From: an uncultured Nitrospirales bacterium
GTDB lineage: Bacteria; Nitrospirota; Nitrospiria; Nitrospirales; UBA8639
Direction of reading: 5' to 3'
NCBI GenBank assembly: GCA_951812745.1
Contig: OX638327.1
Location: forward strand, 1,849,914 to 1,913,913
Length of the DNA: 64,000 nt
Every line of letters starts with the position of its first letter. Positions within the stretch are counted from its first letter, which is position 1. The position numbers and the translations under genes were made by a program. Shown here one piece after another: positions 8,442 to 16,536 of this stretch. The notes under the pieces are model-generated. The model saw nothing but the letters and a program-made list of their open reading frames with translations, made no database searches and had not been told where the DNA came from.

Positions 8442-8525
8442 GTAGGTCGGGTTAGCCGAAGGCGTAACCCGACAACTTCGCCGTTTGATGCTTTAGTCGG
8501 ATTACGCTGCGCTAATCCGACCTAC
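8442..8525. repeat. Intergenic palindromic repeat (two hairpins, GTAGGTCGG ends)
   Basis: Two nested palindromes (GTCGGGTTAGCC...GGCGTAACCCGAC and GTCGGATTACGCTGCGCTAATCCGAC) are bounded by GTAGGTCGG and CCGACCTAC, so the whole unit is itself an inverted repeat. Units of this kind (GTAGG..GGGTTAGCG..CGTAACCC) are scattered between genes in many bacteria and are not coding. It lies between the response regulator and the CARF gene. Confidence 0.6.
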
Positions 8526-8600
8526 CCTGACTCGGCAGGCAGTCACGATCCTTTTCCGACGCTTGGAGTTTGCCGGGGGCGATGCTATAGTCTCGCCGTC

Positions 8601-9860
8601 ATGAGCGGGGAATATCGGACCAAAGCGTTACTCATCGCGGTTTCTATGGATCCTGTTCCCGTGCAAGCATGCATCAACCGGCTCGTCCCGGAGTTTCTCT
8701 GTTTCGTGGTCTCCGAATCCCGGAAAGCCTCTATCGAAGCCGACATTCAGCCGGCCATCACCACCATGCCACAGCGATGGGATTGGATTCTCGCGGAAGA
8801 GTCCGAAAGTTTTACGGCGGTTCATCAAACGCTCACCAAAAGCCTTCCCGACATATTGAAAACCTGGGGCCTGCAACCCGGAGAACTCGTCGTGGACTTC
8901 AGCCGGGCCACGCCGGCCATGGCCGCAGCCATGGCGCTCGCCAGCCGGGCGTGGACGTCGCAAGTCGTCGGCTTGACCACACCGGAGAGCAACACGGGGA
9001 AACGTGACGTGGTGACGTTCGGAGACCGGACCTTCGCCTGGCAAGAAGGGAATCCCTGGAACGAAGAAGCCGTGCCAGCGAGGCAGGAAGCAGCCCTGTT
9101 ATTCAATCAAGGGGCGTTTTCCCCGGCGGCCAAACGGTTTCGTCGCATTGAATCGCTGGTCGGGGGAAGCCTCAAACCGCTGTATCACGCCCTGGCGAAT
9201 TTGGCCGACGGCTATGCCGCCTGGGAAGGGTTCAAGTACCGGGACGCCTGGGACAAACTCAAAACCGCGCTCAAGGCCTTGGAATTGGCCTCGGTCTGGG
9301 GCGGGCCGCCCGGCATGTCCTCGTTACTGACCGGGGTCAAACAAAACCTGAAGTTTTTGGAAAGCATCGTCATGAACCCCGACGACGTCAAACTCCCCGT
9401 GGCGCATGATTTGCTTGCCCATGCCAAGCGACGCGGGGAACGTGACCAGCAAATCGACTCGGCCCTCCAACTGTTGCTTCGAGCCCTGGAAGCCTATGCC
9501 CAGTACCACTTGTGGAAGCAGTATCGCATCAAAAGCTGGGACGTGCAGGTCGAACAATTACCGCAGGATCTACAGGAACCCTGTCGTACCTGCTATATCG
9601 ACGACGTGGACGGCAAGTTTCATCTCCCGCTTCAAGCCCAATTTCGCGCCTTGGCCGGGCTGGGGCATCCCATGGGGCAGACCTTCGTGAACGAGTGGAC
9701 CAAGATCAAAACCTTGTGGGATGCGGCGCATCAGAGCGTCCTGGGTCACGGATTTCAAACCACGAAAGCCGACCGCTTTCATCAGTTCTATGCCGCGGCC
9801 GTCAAACTGACCAACGTCACCGAACCCAACCTGCCGGCCTTCCCGAAGATGACGCTGTAA
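8601..9860 (+). CDS. TIGR02710-family CRISPR-associated CARF-domain protein
   Basis: 419 residues. The N-terminal Rossmann-like part (KALLIAVSMDPVPVQACI, then 97-110 DFSRATPAMAAAM) matches the CARF layout; the usual DxTGGTK loop is replaced by DFSRATPAM, so ligand binding may differ. The C-terminal half (about 265-305, HDLLAHAKRRGERDQQ then LLLRALEAYAQYHL) is the signature of the Cas02710/TIGR02710 helical effector region. CARF proteins sense cyclic oligoadenylates made by Cas10 in type III CRISPR, but no cas gene or array is in this window, so it stands alone. It is followed by ybgC after 5 bases, perhaps transcribed together. Family call fairly sure; function here inferred. Confidence 0.75.
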   Translation: MSGEYRTKALLIAVSMDPVPVQACINRLVPEFLCFVVSESRKASIEADIQPAITTMPQRWDWILAEESESFTAVHQTLTKSLPDILKTWGLQPGELVVDFSRATPAMAAAMALASRAWTSQVVGLTTPESNTGKRDVVTFGDRTFAWQEGNPWNEEAVPARQEAALLFNQGAFSPAAKRFRRIESLVGGSLKPLYHALANLADGYAAWEGFKYRDAWDKLKTALKALELASVWGGPPGMSSLLTGVKQNLKFLESIVMNPDDVKLPVAHDLLAHAKRRGERDQQIDSALQLLLRALEAYAQYHLWKQYRIKSWDVQVEQLPQDLQEPCRTCYIDDVDGKFHLPLQAQFRALAGLGHPMGQTFVNEWTKIKTLWDAAHQSVLGHGFQTTKADRFHQFYAAAVKLTNVTEPNLPAFPKMTL

Positions 9861-9865
9861 CTCCA

Positions 9866-10246
9866 GTGGACGTCAAAATCTATTATGAGGACACTGACTG
9901 CGGCGGCGTGGTGTACTACGCCAACTATCTCAAATATTTTGAACGGGCGAGGACCGAATACTTGCTCGCACAGGGCATCTCGGTCGCGGAGCTTCAGCAG
10001 CAAGGCATCTACTTTTTAGTCACCCATGCGGAAGTCTTTTACCGCTCAGCGGCGCATTACGGAGAGACCCTCCACGTCGAAACGGTCGCCTCGGCATCAC
10101 GAAAAACCGCGGTCACCTTCTCTCACACGATCCGAGAAGCAACCAGCCAACGCCTGATCGTCGAAGGATCGGCCACCCTCGTCACAATCGACGCCAAGGG
10201 AAAAGTCATCAAAAGACCGCCTCAGTTGCAGGCGATGTTTCAGTAG
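9866..10246 (+). CDS. ybgC: YbgC-type acyl-CoA thioesterase (hotdog fold)
   Basis: 126 residues from the GTG at 9866, five bases after the CARF gene stop; the ORF is open much further upstream but that part only mirrors the CARF gene. YEDTDCGGVVYYANYLKYFERARTEYL is the hallmark active-site segment, with the catalytic Asp in the DTDCGGVVYY loop. YbgC enzymes hydrolyse short or acyl-ACP-linked thioesters and are normally linked to tol-pal, which is not seen here. No strong ribosome binding site is visible, suggesting coupling to the gene before. Confidence 0.9.
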   Translation: MDVKIYYEDTDCGGVVYYANYLKYFERARTEYLLAQGISVAELQQQGIYFLVTHAEVFYRSAAHYGETLHVETVASASRKTAVTFSHTIREATSQRLIVEGSATLVTIDAKGKVIKRPPQLQAMFQ

Positions 10247-10281
10247 CGTGCGCCTGAACGGCAGAGGGAACACCGACGATT

Positions 10282-10429
10282 TAGGGAACCGCTGATTTAT
10301 GGTGATAGCGGGATGCAGGGCAAGGCGTCCCGCAGCGAGACCCGAGACATATCAAGTAGATAGTCGAGGGTTGAGCGAGGACACAACGCCGCCATGCGCC
10401 CGATAGTGCCGTAAAGCAGAGGTTCCTTA
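10282..10429. repeat. MITE-like element with 31-bp imperfect terminal inverted repeats
   Basis: The left end (10282-10312, TAGGGAACCGCTGATTTATG) and the reverse complement of the right end (10399-10429, TAAGGAACCTCTGCTTTACG) match at about 23 of 31 positions. The 148-bp unit has no convincing ORF. Its right edge touches the stop of the zinc-ribbon gene. Size and symmetry suit a non-autonomous mobile element or a large palindromic repeat; no target duplication is evident. Confidence 0.5.
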
Positions 10430-10780
10430 GGGCTTGTCCCGAAACAACCAGGCTAAGTACATGCCGCCAATAGCGATCGTCACCAGTTCCACGGTCTGGA
10501 GGATGCGACTCACGACGGCCTCGGACTCCGGGGGCGACAGGATAAAATGCATGCCCAGGTAGGCAGGGGGAGAGCCGGGCGGCGACTCCCACGGCGGAAA
10601 CAGCACGGCCAGCACCAACAGTCCCGCCATACCGTACAGAATCCGAAGATTGAGGATCTCCTTGGATCGAGCCTCAGTCTGCGACTCCTGAACAAACCGC
10701 TTCCCGCAACCGGTGCAAAAGCGGGCATCCGAAGGCAACTCATGCCCGCAAGCCTGACATGTCTTATGACCATTCATCAT
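10427..10780 (-). CDS. Zinc-ribbon membrane protein of unknown function
   Basis: 117 residues. The N-terminus is a zinc ribbon with two CxxC pairs (CQACGHELPSDARFCTGCGK), followed by two hydrophobic helices (about 48-63 YGMAGLLVLAVLF and 93-110 VELVTIAIGGMYLAWLF). Such small ribbon-plus-membrane proteins are common and unassigned. It lies between two mobile-looking segments; its own stop sits at the edge of the MITE-like repeat. Confidence 0.6.
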   Translation of the reverse strand: MMNGHKTCQACGHELPSDARFCTGCGKRFVQESQTEARSKEILNLRILYGMAGLLVLAVLFPPWESPPGSPPAYLGMHFILSPPESEAVVSRILQTVELVTIAIGGMYLAWLFRDKP

Positions 10781-10965
10781 GTCAGATTATAACCATGGAA
10801 AGAGAAATTACCAGCAGGGAAAAGCGAGAGCCCATGCCAGACGGGATTCGTACCTGTCAGAAAACGGTTTCAAAAGAGATGCTGGCAAGGTAAGATTGGG
10901 AGATGATCGTGAAGTAACCTAGCTAATATCCAGAGAAGCACGACAGAAGATGTTGTGTTTTTAAT

Positions 10966-11175
10966 GTGAAGACCTGCGCCCATGATCTGCACCGTGACGG
11001 TGGGAGGAAACTCGCCATTAACCTCAAGGCAGAAATGGACGCAAACTTGATCGAAGCCTATCGTGGTACAGTCTTCCTTCCCTTCAAATCGGGTAAGAAC
11101 AAGCGCATCGCAGTCTAAATCATCGACGACCGCGGCATCGAAAGCCTGAAGGTGTGGAGGTGGAGTGATGGCTAG
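10966..11175 (+). pseudogene. Remnant: C-terminal end of a DNA methyltransferase (type III-like Mod)
   Basis: Reading from 10966 the frame gives KLAINLKAEMDANLIEAYRG, then TVFLPFKSGKNKRIAV, a TAA at 11116-11118, and then IIDDRGIESLKV. The pattern (AIxLKAExD...PFxxGKxxRIAVKVIDDRGIESLKV) is the familiar tail of adenine-specific methylases or related enzymes in type III-like restriction loci. The in-frame stop and absence of the catalytic domain upstream show decay. The remnant runs into the ietA start. Assignment rests on recall of the motif and is moderate. Confidence 0.45.
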
Positions 11176-12157
11176 GGCGGATTTACTTATAAGCTTAATA
11201 AAATCTATCAGTAAAGGGGATCAACTCGCTGTTCGCCGGGCTATAGACGGTATCATCAGTGATGAACGTGAGAATAAACACCATCTCCTTGCTGACCGCC
11301 TCGCTTCTATTGTACGCGAAAATGGTGAACCAACGCGCCGGCCAGGTCGAATCCTGAACGATGGCATCGAGCATCTGCTTTATCACCGTATGCCCGAGCG
11401 ACGGCTGCCCGAGATTATTCTAAGCCAAAAAAATCGGGCGGTGATTGAGGAGTTAGTTGAGGAGCATCACAGGGCCGATCTGCTGAAGAGCTATGGTTTG
11501 ATCCCACGCAATCGGCTCATGTTCATTGGTCCACCAGGCAACGGGAAAACGACCTTGGCGGAGGCTTTGGCCAATGAGCTGATGGTGCCGTTCCTCATCG
11601 TTCGTTACGAAGGTTTAATTGGCAGCTTTCTTGGAGAAACGGCTTCCCGTTTACAGAAAATCTTTGATTTTGCCTGTCAGCAGAAATGCGTTCTGTTCTT
11701 TGATGAATTCGACGTTGTCGGCAAGGAGCGGGGCGATACGCATGAAACTGGCGAAATTAAGCGGGTTGTCAGCTCCCTGCTATTGCAAATCGATGCGCTA
11801 CCCAGTTACTCGGTTGTCGTGGTCGCCAGCAACCACGCTCAACTTTTGGATTCTGCCGTGTGGCGTCGGTTCCAGATTCGTATTGAATTGCCCCGTCCAA
11901 CCCAAGCCCAACTCATCGGGTTTCTTCAGAACTATGAAGAAGAAAGATCGCTCAAATTTGGCCTGCACGCAAGGACCATTGTCAAAAGAGTCAGCTTCGA
12001 CTCTTTTTCAGCACTGGAGGATTTTTGTCGTGACGTCTATCGCCGGGCTGTCCTCGACAGGCAACAGGATAACGCCAGGAAAATAACCGAGTGTAAAATC
12101 CTCCAGTGGCGCGATCAGTTAAAGATAACCAAAGCGACCTCTAGACACGATGCCTGA
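11168..12157 (+). CDS. ietA: IetA-like AAA+ ATPase, defence system subunit
   Basis: 329 residues. ATG at 11168 follows a GGAGG at 8-12 bases; GTG at 11165 is also in frame. One AAA+ module: Walker A GPPGNGKTT (about 122-130), Walker B VLFFDEFD (176-183), sensor 1 VVVASNH (218-224) and arginine residues in WRRFQ. The gene overlaps the subtilase gene by 8 bases. AAA+ ATPase plus S8 subtilase in tandem is the composition of IetAS, an experimentally described anti-phage system. The ATPase probably remodels or gates the protease; mechanism is inferred. Confidence 0.85.
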   Translation: MARADLLISLIKSISKGDQLAVRRAIDGIISDERENKHHLLADRLASIVRENGEPTRRPGRILNDGIEHLLYHRMPERRLPEIILSQKNRAVIEELVEEHHRADLLKSYGLIPRNRLMFIGPPGNGKTTLAEALANELMVPFLIVRYEGLIGSFLGETASRLQKIFDFACQQKCVLFFDEFDVVGKERGDTHETGEIKRVVSSLLLQIDALPSYSVVVVASNHAQLLDSAVWRRFQIRIELPRPTQAQLIGFLQNYEEERSLKFGLHARTIVKRVSFDSFSALEDFCRDVYRRAVLDRQQDNARKITECKILQWRDQLKITKATSRHDA

Positions 12158-14678
12158 ACGGCCACTTCTCTTTTTTCCCAAACCGGAACCGGTGTCCAAG
12201 CCAAAAGGCCACGGCGGGGGCTCGCAAATGCCTGCCCCGACAGACAGAATTGGACAAGTCGAGAGAATAGAGCAGCAGTTTGCTCAAATCCAAGGGGCTT
12301 TCGTATCGGATGAACCAGGAGATGTGGAGAGGGTCCTCGTTATGGAGACTTCCAGCCGAATTGACGGACTGCAAAATGCCGTAAATAAAATTCCCGGGTT
12401 GGAATGGCTGGCGGAAATGGATGTGGATGATATTGAACTACACGATCTTTATGATGAGAAAACAGGCAAGAAGATCAAAGGAGGACGTTTTTATATTTTG
12501 TCCAGTAACAAACAAGCAACGGATAGACTACTTGGTCTCTGGCAACGCCGCGAAACACTTAAGGACGGGGTTGGAAAGTTCAAAGAAGTTTTCCGGTACC
12601 TTATCACTCTGCGGCGATGGGATAGAAGGGACCGGCTGAGGGATACAGGTATTTTGGACGCTTGGAAAGAAGAATATCAGATCAAGAAAGGAACCGATTC
12701 ACACGTGCACTTTGAAATCGAGTTGCATTACTCTAAAGACGCAGCTAAACGAAATAGACGCCTGAACGAAATCCAAATAAAGGTGGAAAACACGGGTGGT
12801 AATGTAGGTAAGTCAATTTGTATCGAAGATATAGCCTTTCATGCGTTGAAAGCCAGCTTGCCTATTGGCAGCATAGAAAACGTGCTTGAGCACAACTGGG
12901 ATGCGGTTAAACCAACTGATGAATTTCCTCCTATTTTTGATAGTGAAGCCGTTAGGTACTTTCGACCCATTGGGCAACAAATTGATGCCGAAGGAGAACT
13001 ACCAGAGCATCCGTCCAACATAACTTTAGTACCCGTTGAAGACAAGCCACCGGTACTGGCGCTCCTGGACGGCGCTCCCATGTTGAGACACACTTGCCTC
13101 GATAATCGCATCAATTTCTACGACCCGGAAGAATATCAACGGGATTACGAACCTTCCCAGCAAAAGCACGGCACCGCTATGGCGTCTTTGATATGCCATG
13201 GCGACCTCAGTCTATCTCAAACCGAGATCATATCCCTGACACGTCGTATCTATGTCCGTCCGATTATGAAGCCTAATCCTGTAAATGGTGATGAACAGAT
13301 ACCTCCCGAACGTTTTCAAGAAGACATCATCGAAAGAGCAGTCAGAGAAATTTTCGAAGGAGACGCTCCTGCAGCACCGGGTGTACGTGTGATTAATCTT
13401 TCACTTGGGAATATCCAGCAACAGTATCTAAATCAAATGTCTCCTTGGGCGCGGCTACTAGATTGGCTGTCTTTCAAACACAAAGTCCTGTTCATCGTAA
13501 GCGCCGGCAACTATCTTGCTTCCATTCGCCTGGCCGATTCTGATGCCGGGCCGTTTGATGGGGATAAGGAAAATCGCAGGCAAGACCTTCTAAAGGGGAT
13601 AGATCAAAATCAGCGCAATCATCGTTTGCTTTCTCCTGCCGAATCCATGAACGCGCTGACGGTTGGGGCACTACAAGGCGATTCTTCCGGTACACTACGT
13701 AGTTCTAGGCGCGGTTTTGACCCGATTGAAGATATGAACCTCCCATCTCCATACAGCCGCGTTGGGTCGGGTTACCGCAATGCAATTAAACCTGAGATTT
13801 ATGTCCAGGGTGGCAGGCTTTTGTACGATAAAGACCCGATTAAAGATAATCTTCTCCACCCCGTCATCAGTAATGATCCTCCCGGTGTCCAAGCGGCCTG
13901 TCCGGGGACCAGACCCGAAATACTTGCGAATACTTCCCATCAGGCTGGTACCAGTATTGCGGCGGCAATTGTAAGTCATGGAGCCGGTCATATATTTGAA
14001 ATGCTTGAGGAATTGAGAGAGGAACACGCCGACATCTTGTCTGCCGATTACGATGCGGTGCTGCTAAAGACGTTGCTGGTTCATAGTGCTTCACGAGGTG
14101 AGAACGGTAAAGCCTATGAGCACTTGAAGAGTCCGACAAATAGCATGAAATTCAAACGATACCTTTCCAAGTATATTGGGTATGGGAATATTAACATTGG
14201 AAAAGTGCTGGAATGTACGCGGACAAGGGCTACGGCCATTGGTTGTGGAAGCATAAGTGAGAGACAAAGGCACCGCTTTATTTTCCCTCTACCGGCGGGC
14301 ATTTCTGTTCAAGATTATCTGCGATTAACAGTCACTCTTGCGTGGTTTTCTCCGATCAACTCTTTCCATATCGGCTTGCGTCGCGCAAAGCTGTTTTTCG
14401 ATGGGAATGTCCTGAAAGGAGATCAAGGACACCAACGGCAAGAGACGGACTGGCAGCAAGTACGTAAGGGAACTGTTCAGCATGAGATTTTTGAATTGAA
14501 CAAGAACCGACTGTCGGAAGACAACCTGGAGCTTTTTGTTGAGTGCGCGGCCGATGCTGGCACCCTTGATGATGAGATTCCGTACGGTCTGGCAGTTACT
14601 TTGGAGGTTGCCGAGCAAGAAAGCATCGATCTATACCAAATAATCAAGCTAGGAATCAGGCAACCGGTTAGGGTATAG
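12150..14678 (+). CDS. ietS: IetS-like subtilisin-family serine protease, defence system subunit
   Basis: 842 residues. The catalytic triad can be placed: D307 (LALLDGAP), H340 (QQKHGTAMASL), S602 (HQAGTSIAAA), with the oxyanion Asn454 in VSAGN. About 300 residues before the protease domain have no recognised domain and no signal peptide, so it is cytoplasmic, unlike secreted subtilases. About 200 residues follow the Ser motif. It overlaps ietA and is probably co-translated. The base composition looks more AT-rich than neighbouring housekeeping genes (many AAA, GAA, ATT codons), consistent with transfer. Confidence 0.88.
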   Translation: MPERPLLFFPKPEPVSKPKGHGGGSQMPAPTDRIGQVERIEQQFAQIQGAFVSDEPGDVERVLVMETSSRIDGLQNAVNKIPGLEWLAEMDVDDIELHDLYDEKTGKKIKGGRFYILSSNKQATDRLLGLWQRRETLKDGVGKFKEVFRYLITLRRWDRRDRLRDTGILDAWKEEYQIKKGTDSHVHFEIELHYSKDAAKRNRRLNEIQIKVENTGGNVGKSICIEDIAFHALKASLPIGSIENVLEHNWDAVKPTDEFPPIFDSEAVRYFRPIGQQIDAEGELPEHPSNITLVPVEDKPPVLALLDGAPMLRHTCLDNRINFYDPEEYQRDYEPSQQKHGTAMASLICHGDLSLSQTEIISLTRRIYVRPIMKPNPVNGDEQIPPERFQEDIIERAVREIFEGDAPAAPGVRVINLSLGNIQQQYLNQMSPWARLLDWLSFKHKVLFIVSAGNYLASIRLADSDAGPFDGDKENRRQDLLKGIDQNQRNHRLLSPAESMNALTVGALQGDSSGTLRSSRRGFDPIEDMNLPSPYSRVGSGYRNAIKPEIYVQGGRLLYDKDPIKDNLLHPVISNDPPGVQAACPGTRPEILANTSHQAGTSIAAAIVSHGAGHIFEMLEELREEHADILSADYDAVLLKTLLVHSASRGENGKAYEHLKSPTNSMKFKRYLSKYIGYGNINIGKVLECTRTRATAIGCGSISERQRHRFIFPLPAGISVQDYLRLTVTLAWFSPINSFHIGLRRAKLFFDGNVLKGDQGHQRQETDWQQVRKGTVQHEIFELNKNRLSEDNLELFVECAADAGTLDDEIPYGLAVTLEVAEQESIDLYQIIKLGIRQPVRV

Positions 14679-14701
14679 AGAGAGTAGTGTTTTAGACCAA
14701 C

Positions 14702-14863
14702 ATGGACCGCTTAATCATCAACTCGTCCTACGAGGAAGCGGCAAGATATTGGAACGGCTATAGCCAATGCCGGATCTTTCCTGACACATGCCCAATACTC
14801 CCCACAGACCACCGCATCCGGGCCGCTCGATCAGGCGGGATTGCCTCGAAGCACTCGGACTGA
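14702..14863 (+). pseudogene. Remnant: N-terminal start of a type III-like restriction/helicase (Res) gene
   Basis: The first codons give MDRLIINSSYEEAARYW, closely resembling the conserved opening (LIINSPYEEPxxYW) of Res-type DEAD/DEAH restriction subunits. After about 20 codons similarity ends and the frame runs into the leader of the higA gene. It starts 23 bases after the ietS stop. Together with the methylase tail at 10966 it suggests that the IetAS pair sits inside a destroyed methylase-restriction locus. Short, so moderate confidence. Confidence 0.4.
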
Positions 14864-15093
14864 CGGTGACTGACGGCGCAAAGATACTGGGGATTACCAG
14901 ACACATGCTGTCGAGGATCCTAAATGGCCAAGCCGGGATTTCACCGGAAATGGCCGTGCGACTGAAAAAAGCGTTTGGCGGTACCGCACAGAGTTGGCTC
15001 GCACTTCAGCAGGCGCATGATCTCGCACAGGTACAAAGAGGGAAAATCAAAGTGCGCCCGGCGTCTTCGATACTGGAAGAAGCGAGAGGATAG
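14788..15093 (+). CDS. higA: HigA-family XRE antitoxin, orphan
   Basis: 101 residues with a XRE helix-turn-helix ([21 protein letters not shown], about 27-47) and the HigA pattern [18 protein letters not shown] and [15 protein letters not shown]. HigA normally lies just after the HigB toxin and represses the operon. Here no HigB-like ORF precedes it; the upstream space holds a restriction-gene remnant. So the antitoxin is orphaned, or the toxin is unusual and not recognised. Confidence 0.85.
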   Translation: MPNTPHRPPHPGRSIRRDCLEALGLTVTDGAKILGITRHMLSRILNGQAGISPEMAVRLKKAFGGTAQSWLALQQAHDLAQVQRGKIKVRPASSILEEARG

Positions 15094-15137
15094 GAGAAAA
15101 CGTCTTCTGGCAGATCCACGATCCGTTCCATACTACC

Positions 15138-15743
15138 TCACGATCTGGCTTTCAGCCGCTCATAGACATCTGAGGCCTTGAGTGCTTTGTTCTCCTTTGC
15201 AAAATTCCCAGGGATTTTACTGTCTTTGGTACGCGCGCTTGGGTCAGCCCCAGCGTCCAACAAGGCGGTGATGACTGCAGAGTTTTGACTGTACTGAACT
15301 GCTAAATGCAGTGGGGTGCGGTTCTGCCTATCGCGCGCGTTCGGCGCGTTCGGGTCAGCCCCGGCATTCAACAGGACATTGATGACATCGGGGTTTCTAT
15401 TATACCTAGCCGCACAATGCAGGGGAGGAGTGTAGCGGTTGTCGGCATTTGGACTGGCTCCGGCGTTCAGCAAGGCGGTGATGACGGCGGGATTTTCATT
15501 TTTCATGGCAGCAATATGCAGAGGCGTAGCACTGTGTTTGTCACGCGCGTTCGGGTCCGCCCCGGCGTTCAGCAAGGCATTGATGACGGCAGGATCCTCG
15601 CTGTGCCTCGCGGCCAGATGGAGGGGAGTCGAGTATTCTCTTTCGTCCCGCGCATTCAAATCGGCCCCGGCCTGAAGGCAATCTGTCACGGCTTTCGGCG
15701 TGGCTGATTTAAAAAACCCCACGGTATTCCACTTGCCATGCAT
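15138..15743 (-). CDS. Ankyrin-repeat protein lacking a signal peptide
   Basis: 201 residues with about five ankyrin units (TPLHLAARHSEDPAVINALLN-like) followed by a short helical end (VYERLKARS). It is a paralogue of the secreted protein at 487-1056 (shared WNTxxFFxxATPKAVTxCLQAGAD start and VYxRLKA end), but it begins where the other protein's mature part begins. The in-frame sequence before the ATG shows no signal peptide. It may be a cytoplasmic version or a copy that lost its 5' end. Confidence 0.75.
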   Translation of the reverse strand: MHGKWNTVGFFKSATPKAVTDCLQAGADLNARDEREYSTPLHLAARHSEDPAVINALLNAGADPNARDKHSATPLHIAAMKNENPAVITALLNAGASPNADNRYTPPLHCAARYNRNPDVINVLLNAGADPNAPNARDRQNRTPLHLAVQYSQNSAVITALLDAGADPSARTKDSKIPGNFAKENKALKASDVYERLKARS

Positions 15744-15823
15744 CTTTCTCTGCCGTAAAGGAGCAAGTCTTGTTACACACTCCCGATCGGGTTTATTCTA
15801 CTTCACAATAGACGGTCCGTCTA

Positions 15824-15972
15824 GAATTGACAGTCTTGAAAGGCCGTTCCTATAGTCCCGCACCCATTTCCACCTTGCAAGAACGAAAGTGATGACAGCT
15901 TCTCTCCCTGCCATTCAGACTGCGCGGTCATCGGAGCAGGGGCTTGGGGCACCACGCTTGCTCGCGACTCGG
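15824..15972 (+). pseudogene. Decayed duplicate of the gpsA promoter and 5' end
   Basis: This segment matches 16469-16618 almost base for base: the TTGACA/TATAGT promoter (15827-15832, 15851-15856, 18-bp spacer), the leader, the ATG (15892, MTASLPAIQTA versus MTTSLPDIHTA) and the GGGGCACCACGCT stretch. A one-base deletion after codon 11 shifts the frame, and similarity stops near 15972. It is a partial duplication, not a gene. Confidence 0.85.
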
Positions 15973-15988
15973 CATTCGGTCATATTGG

Positions 15989-16318
15989 TCATGCCAGTAA
16001 CCAATCCTCAATCGGCATGGACAAGAAGGTTTCCACGGTGAGTCCGTCGCCGCCCACGAGGAGTTTTCTGGTCGGTCGAAAGGCTTGGGCAAACGCGGTC
16101 ATTCCCGGCAGGGCGTGACGTGCGTGTCCGCCCTTCACTTCGATCGCCACGATGCGCTTGCCCGCCCGCACGACGAAATCCACCTCGCGGTTGCGGTCCC
16201 GCCAATAGAAGACCTGACACGCTCCGCCAGCCGATGCGTTGACCAAGTGGGCACCCACGGCGGATTCCACCAGTCTTCCCCAGAACTCGCGGTTTGCGCG
16301 CGCTTCGGCCAGGGTCAT
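15989..16318 (-). pseudogene. C-terminal DUF4143 domain fragment of an ATP-binding (AAA) protein
   Basis: Encodes LAEARANREFWGRLVESAVGAHL, then VFYWRDRNREVDFVVR and IVAIEVKGG, the nuclease-like C-terminal DUF4143 domain of widespread AAA proteins. The AAA domain that should come first is missing, and only about seven more homologous codons (NLSAQSG) can be read upstream before a stop. It lies between the gpsA fragment and intact gpsA, so it was probably trapped or inserted there. A short protein could still be made. Confidence 0.7.
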
Positions 16319-16471
16319 CCCGGACTGGGCGGATAAATTCCGTTTTACTCATTATGGTGAGTAATTTTACTCAATTATGCTCGTAAAATGAAAATTCTTC
16401 GGAGAGGACGTGGTCGACGTAAGCGGGTATGATGCAGACGATGGATGGTTCTTGATTCGTTCTCTCAGGAA

Positions 16472-16501
16472 TTGACAGTCCTGAAAGACCGTTCCTATAA
16501 T
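16472..16501 (+). promoter_or_regulatory. Sigma-70 promoter of gpsA
   Basis: Perfect consensus boxes: TTGACA at 16472-16477 and TATAAT at 16496-16501 with an 18-bp spacer. Transcription would start about 28 bases before the ATG at 16537. The duplicated copy at 15827-15856 retains TTGACA and has TATAGT. Confidence 0.8.
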
Positions 16502-16536
16502 CCCGCACCCGTTTCCACCTTGCACGAACGAACGTT

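Noticed and set aside
10281-10592. Reverse ORF of 103 codons across the repeat
   Set aside because: It spans the palindromic repeat and the antisense of the zinc-ribbon gene; no protein pattern.
15000-16000. Possible CRISPR-like repetition in the ankyrin gene (regular about 100-bp repeat)
   Set aside because: The period equals 33-36 codons and the repeats diverge at third positions, so it is ankyrin coding repetition.
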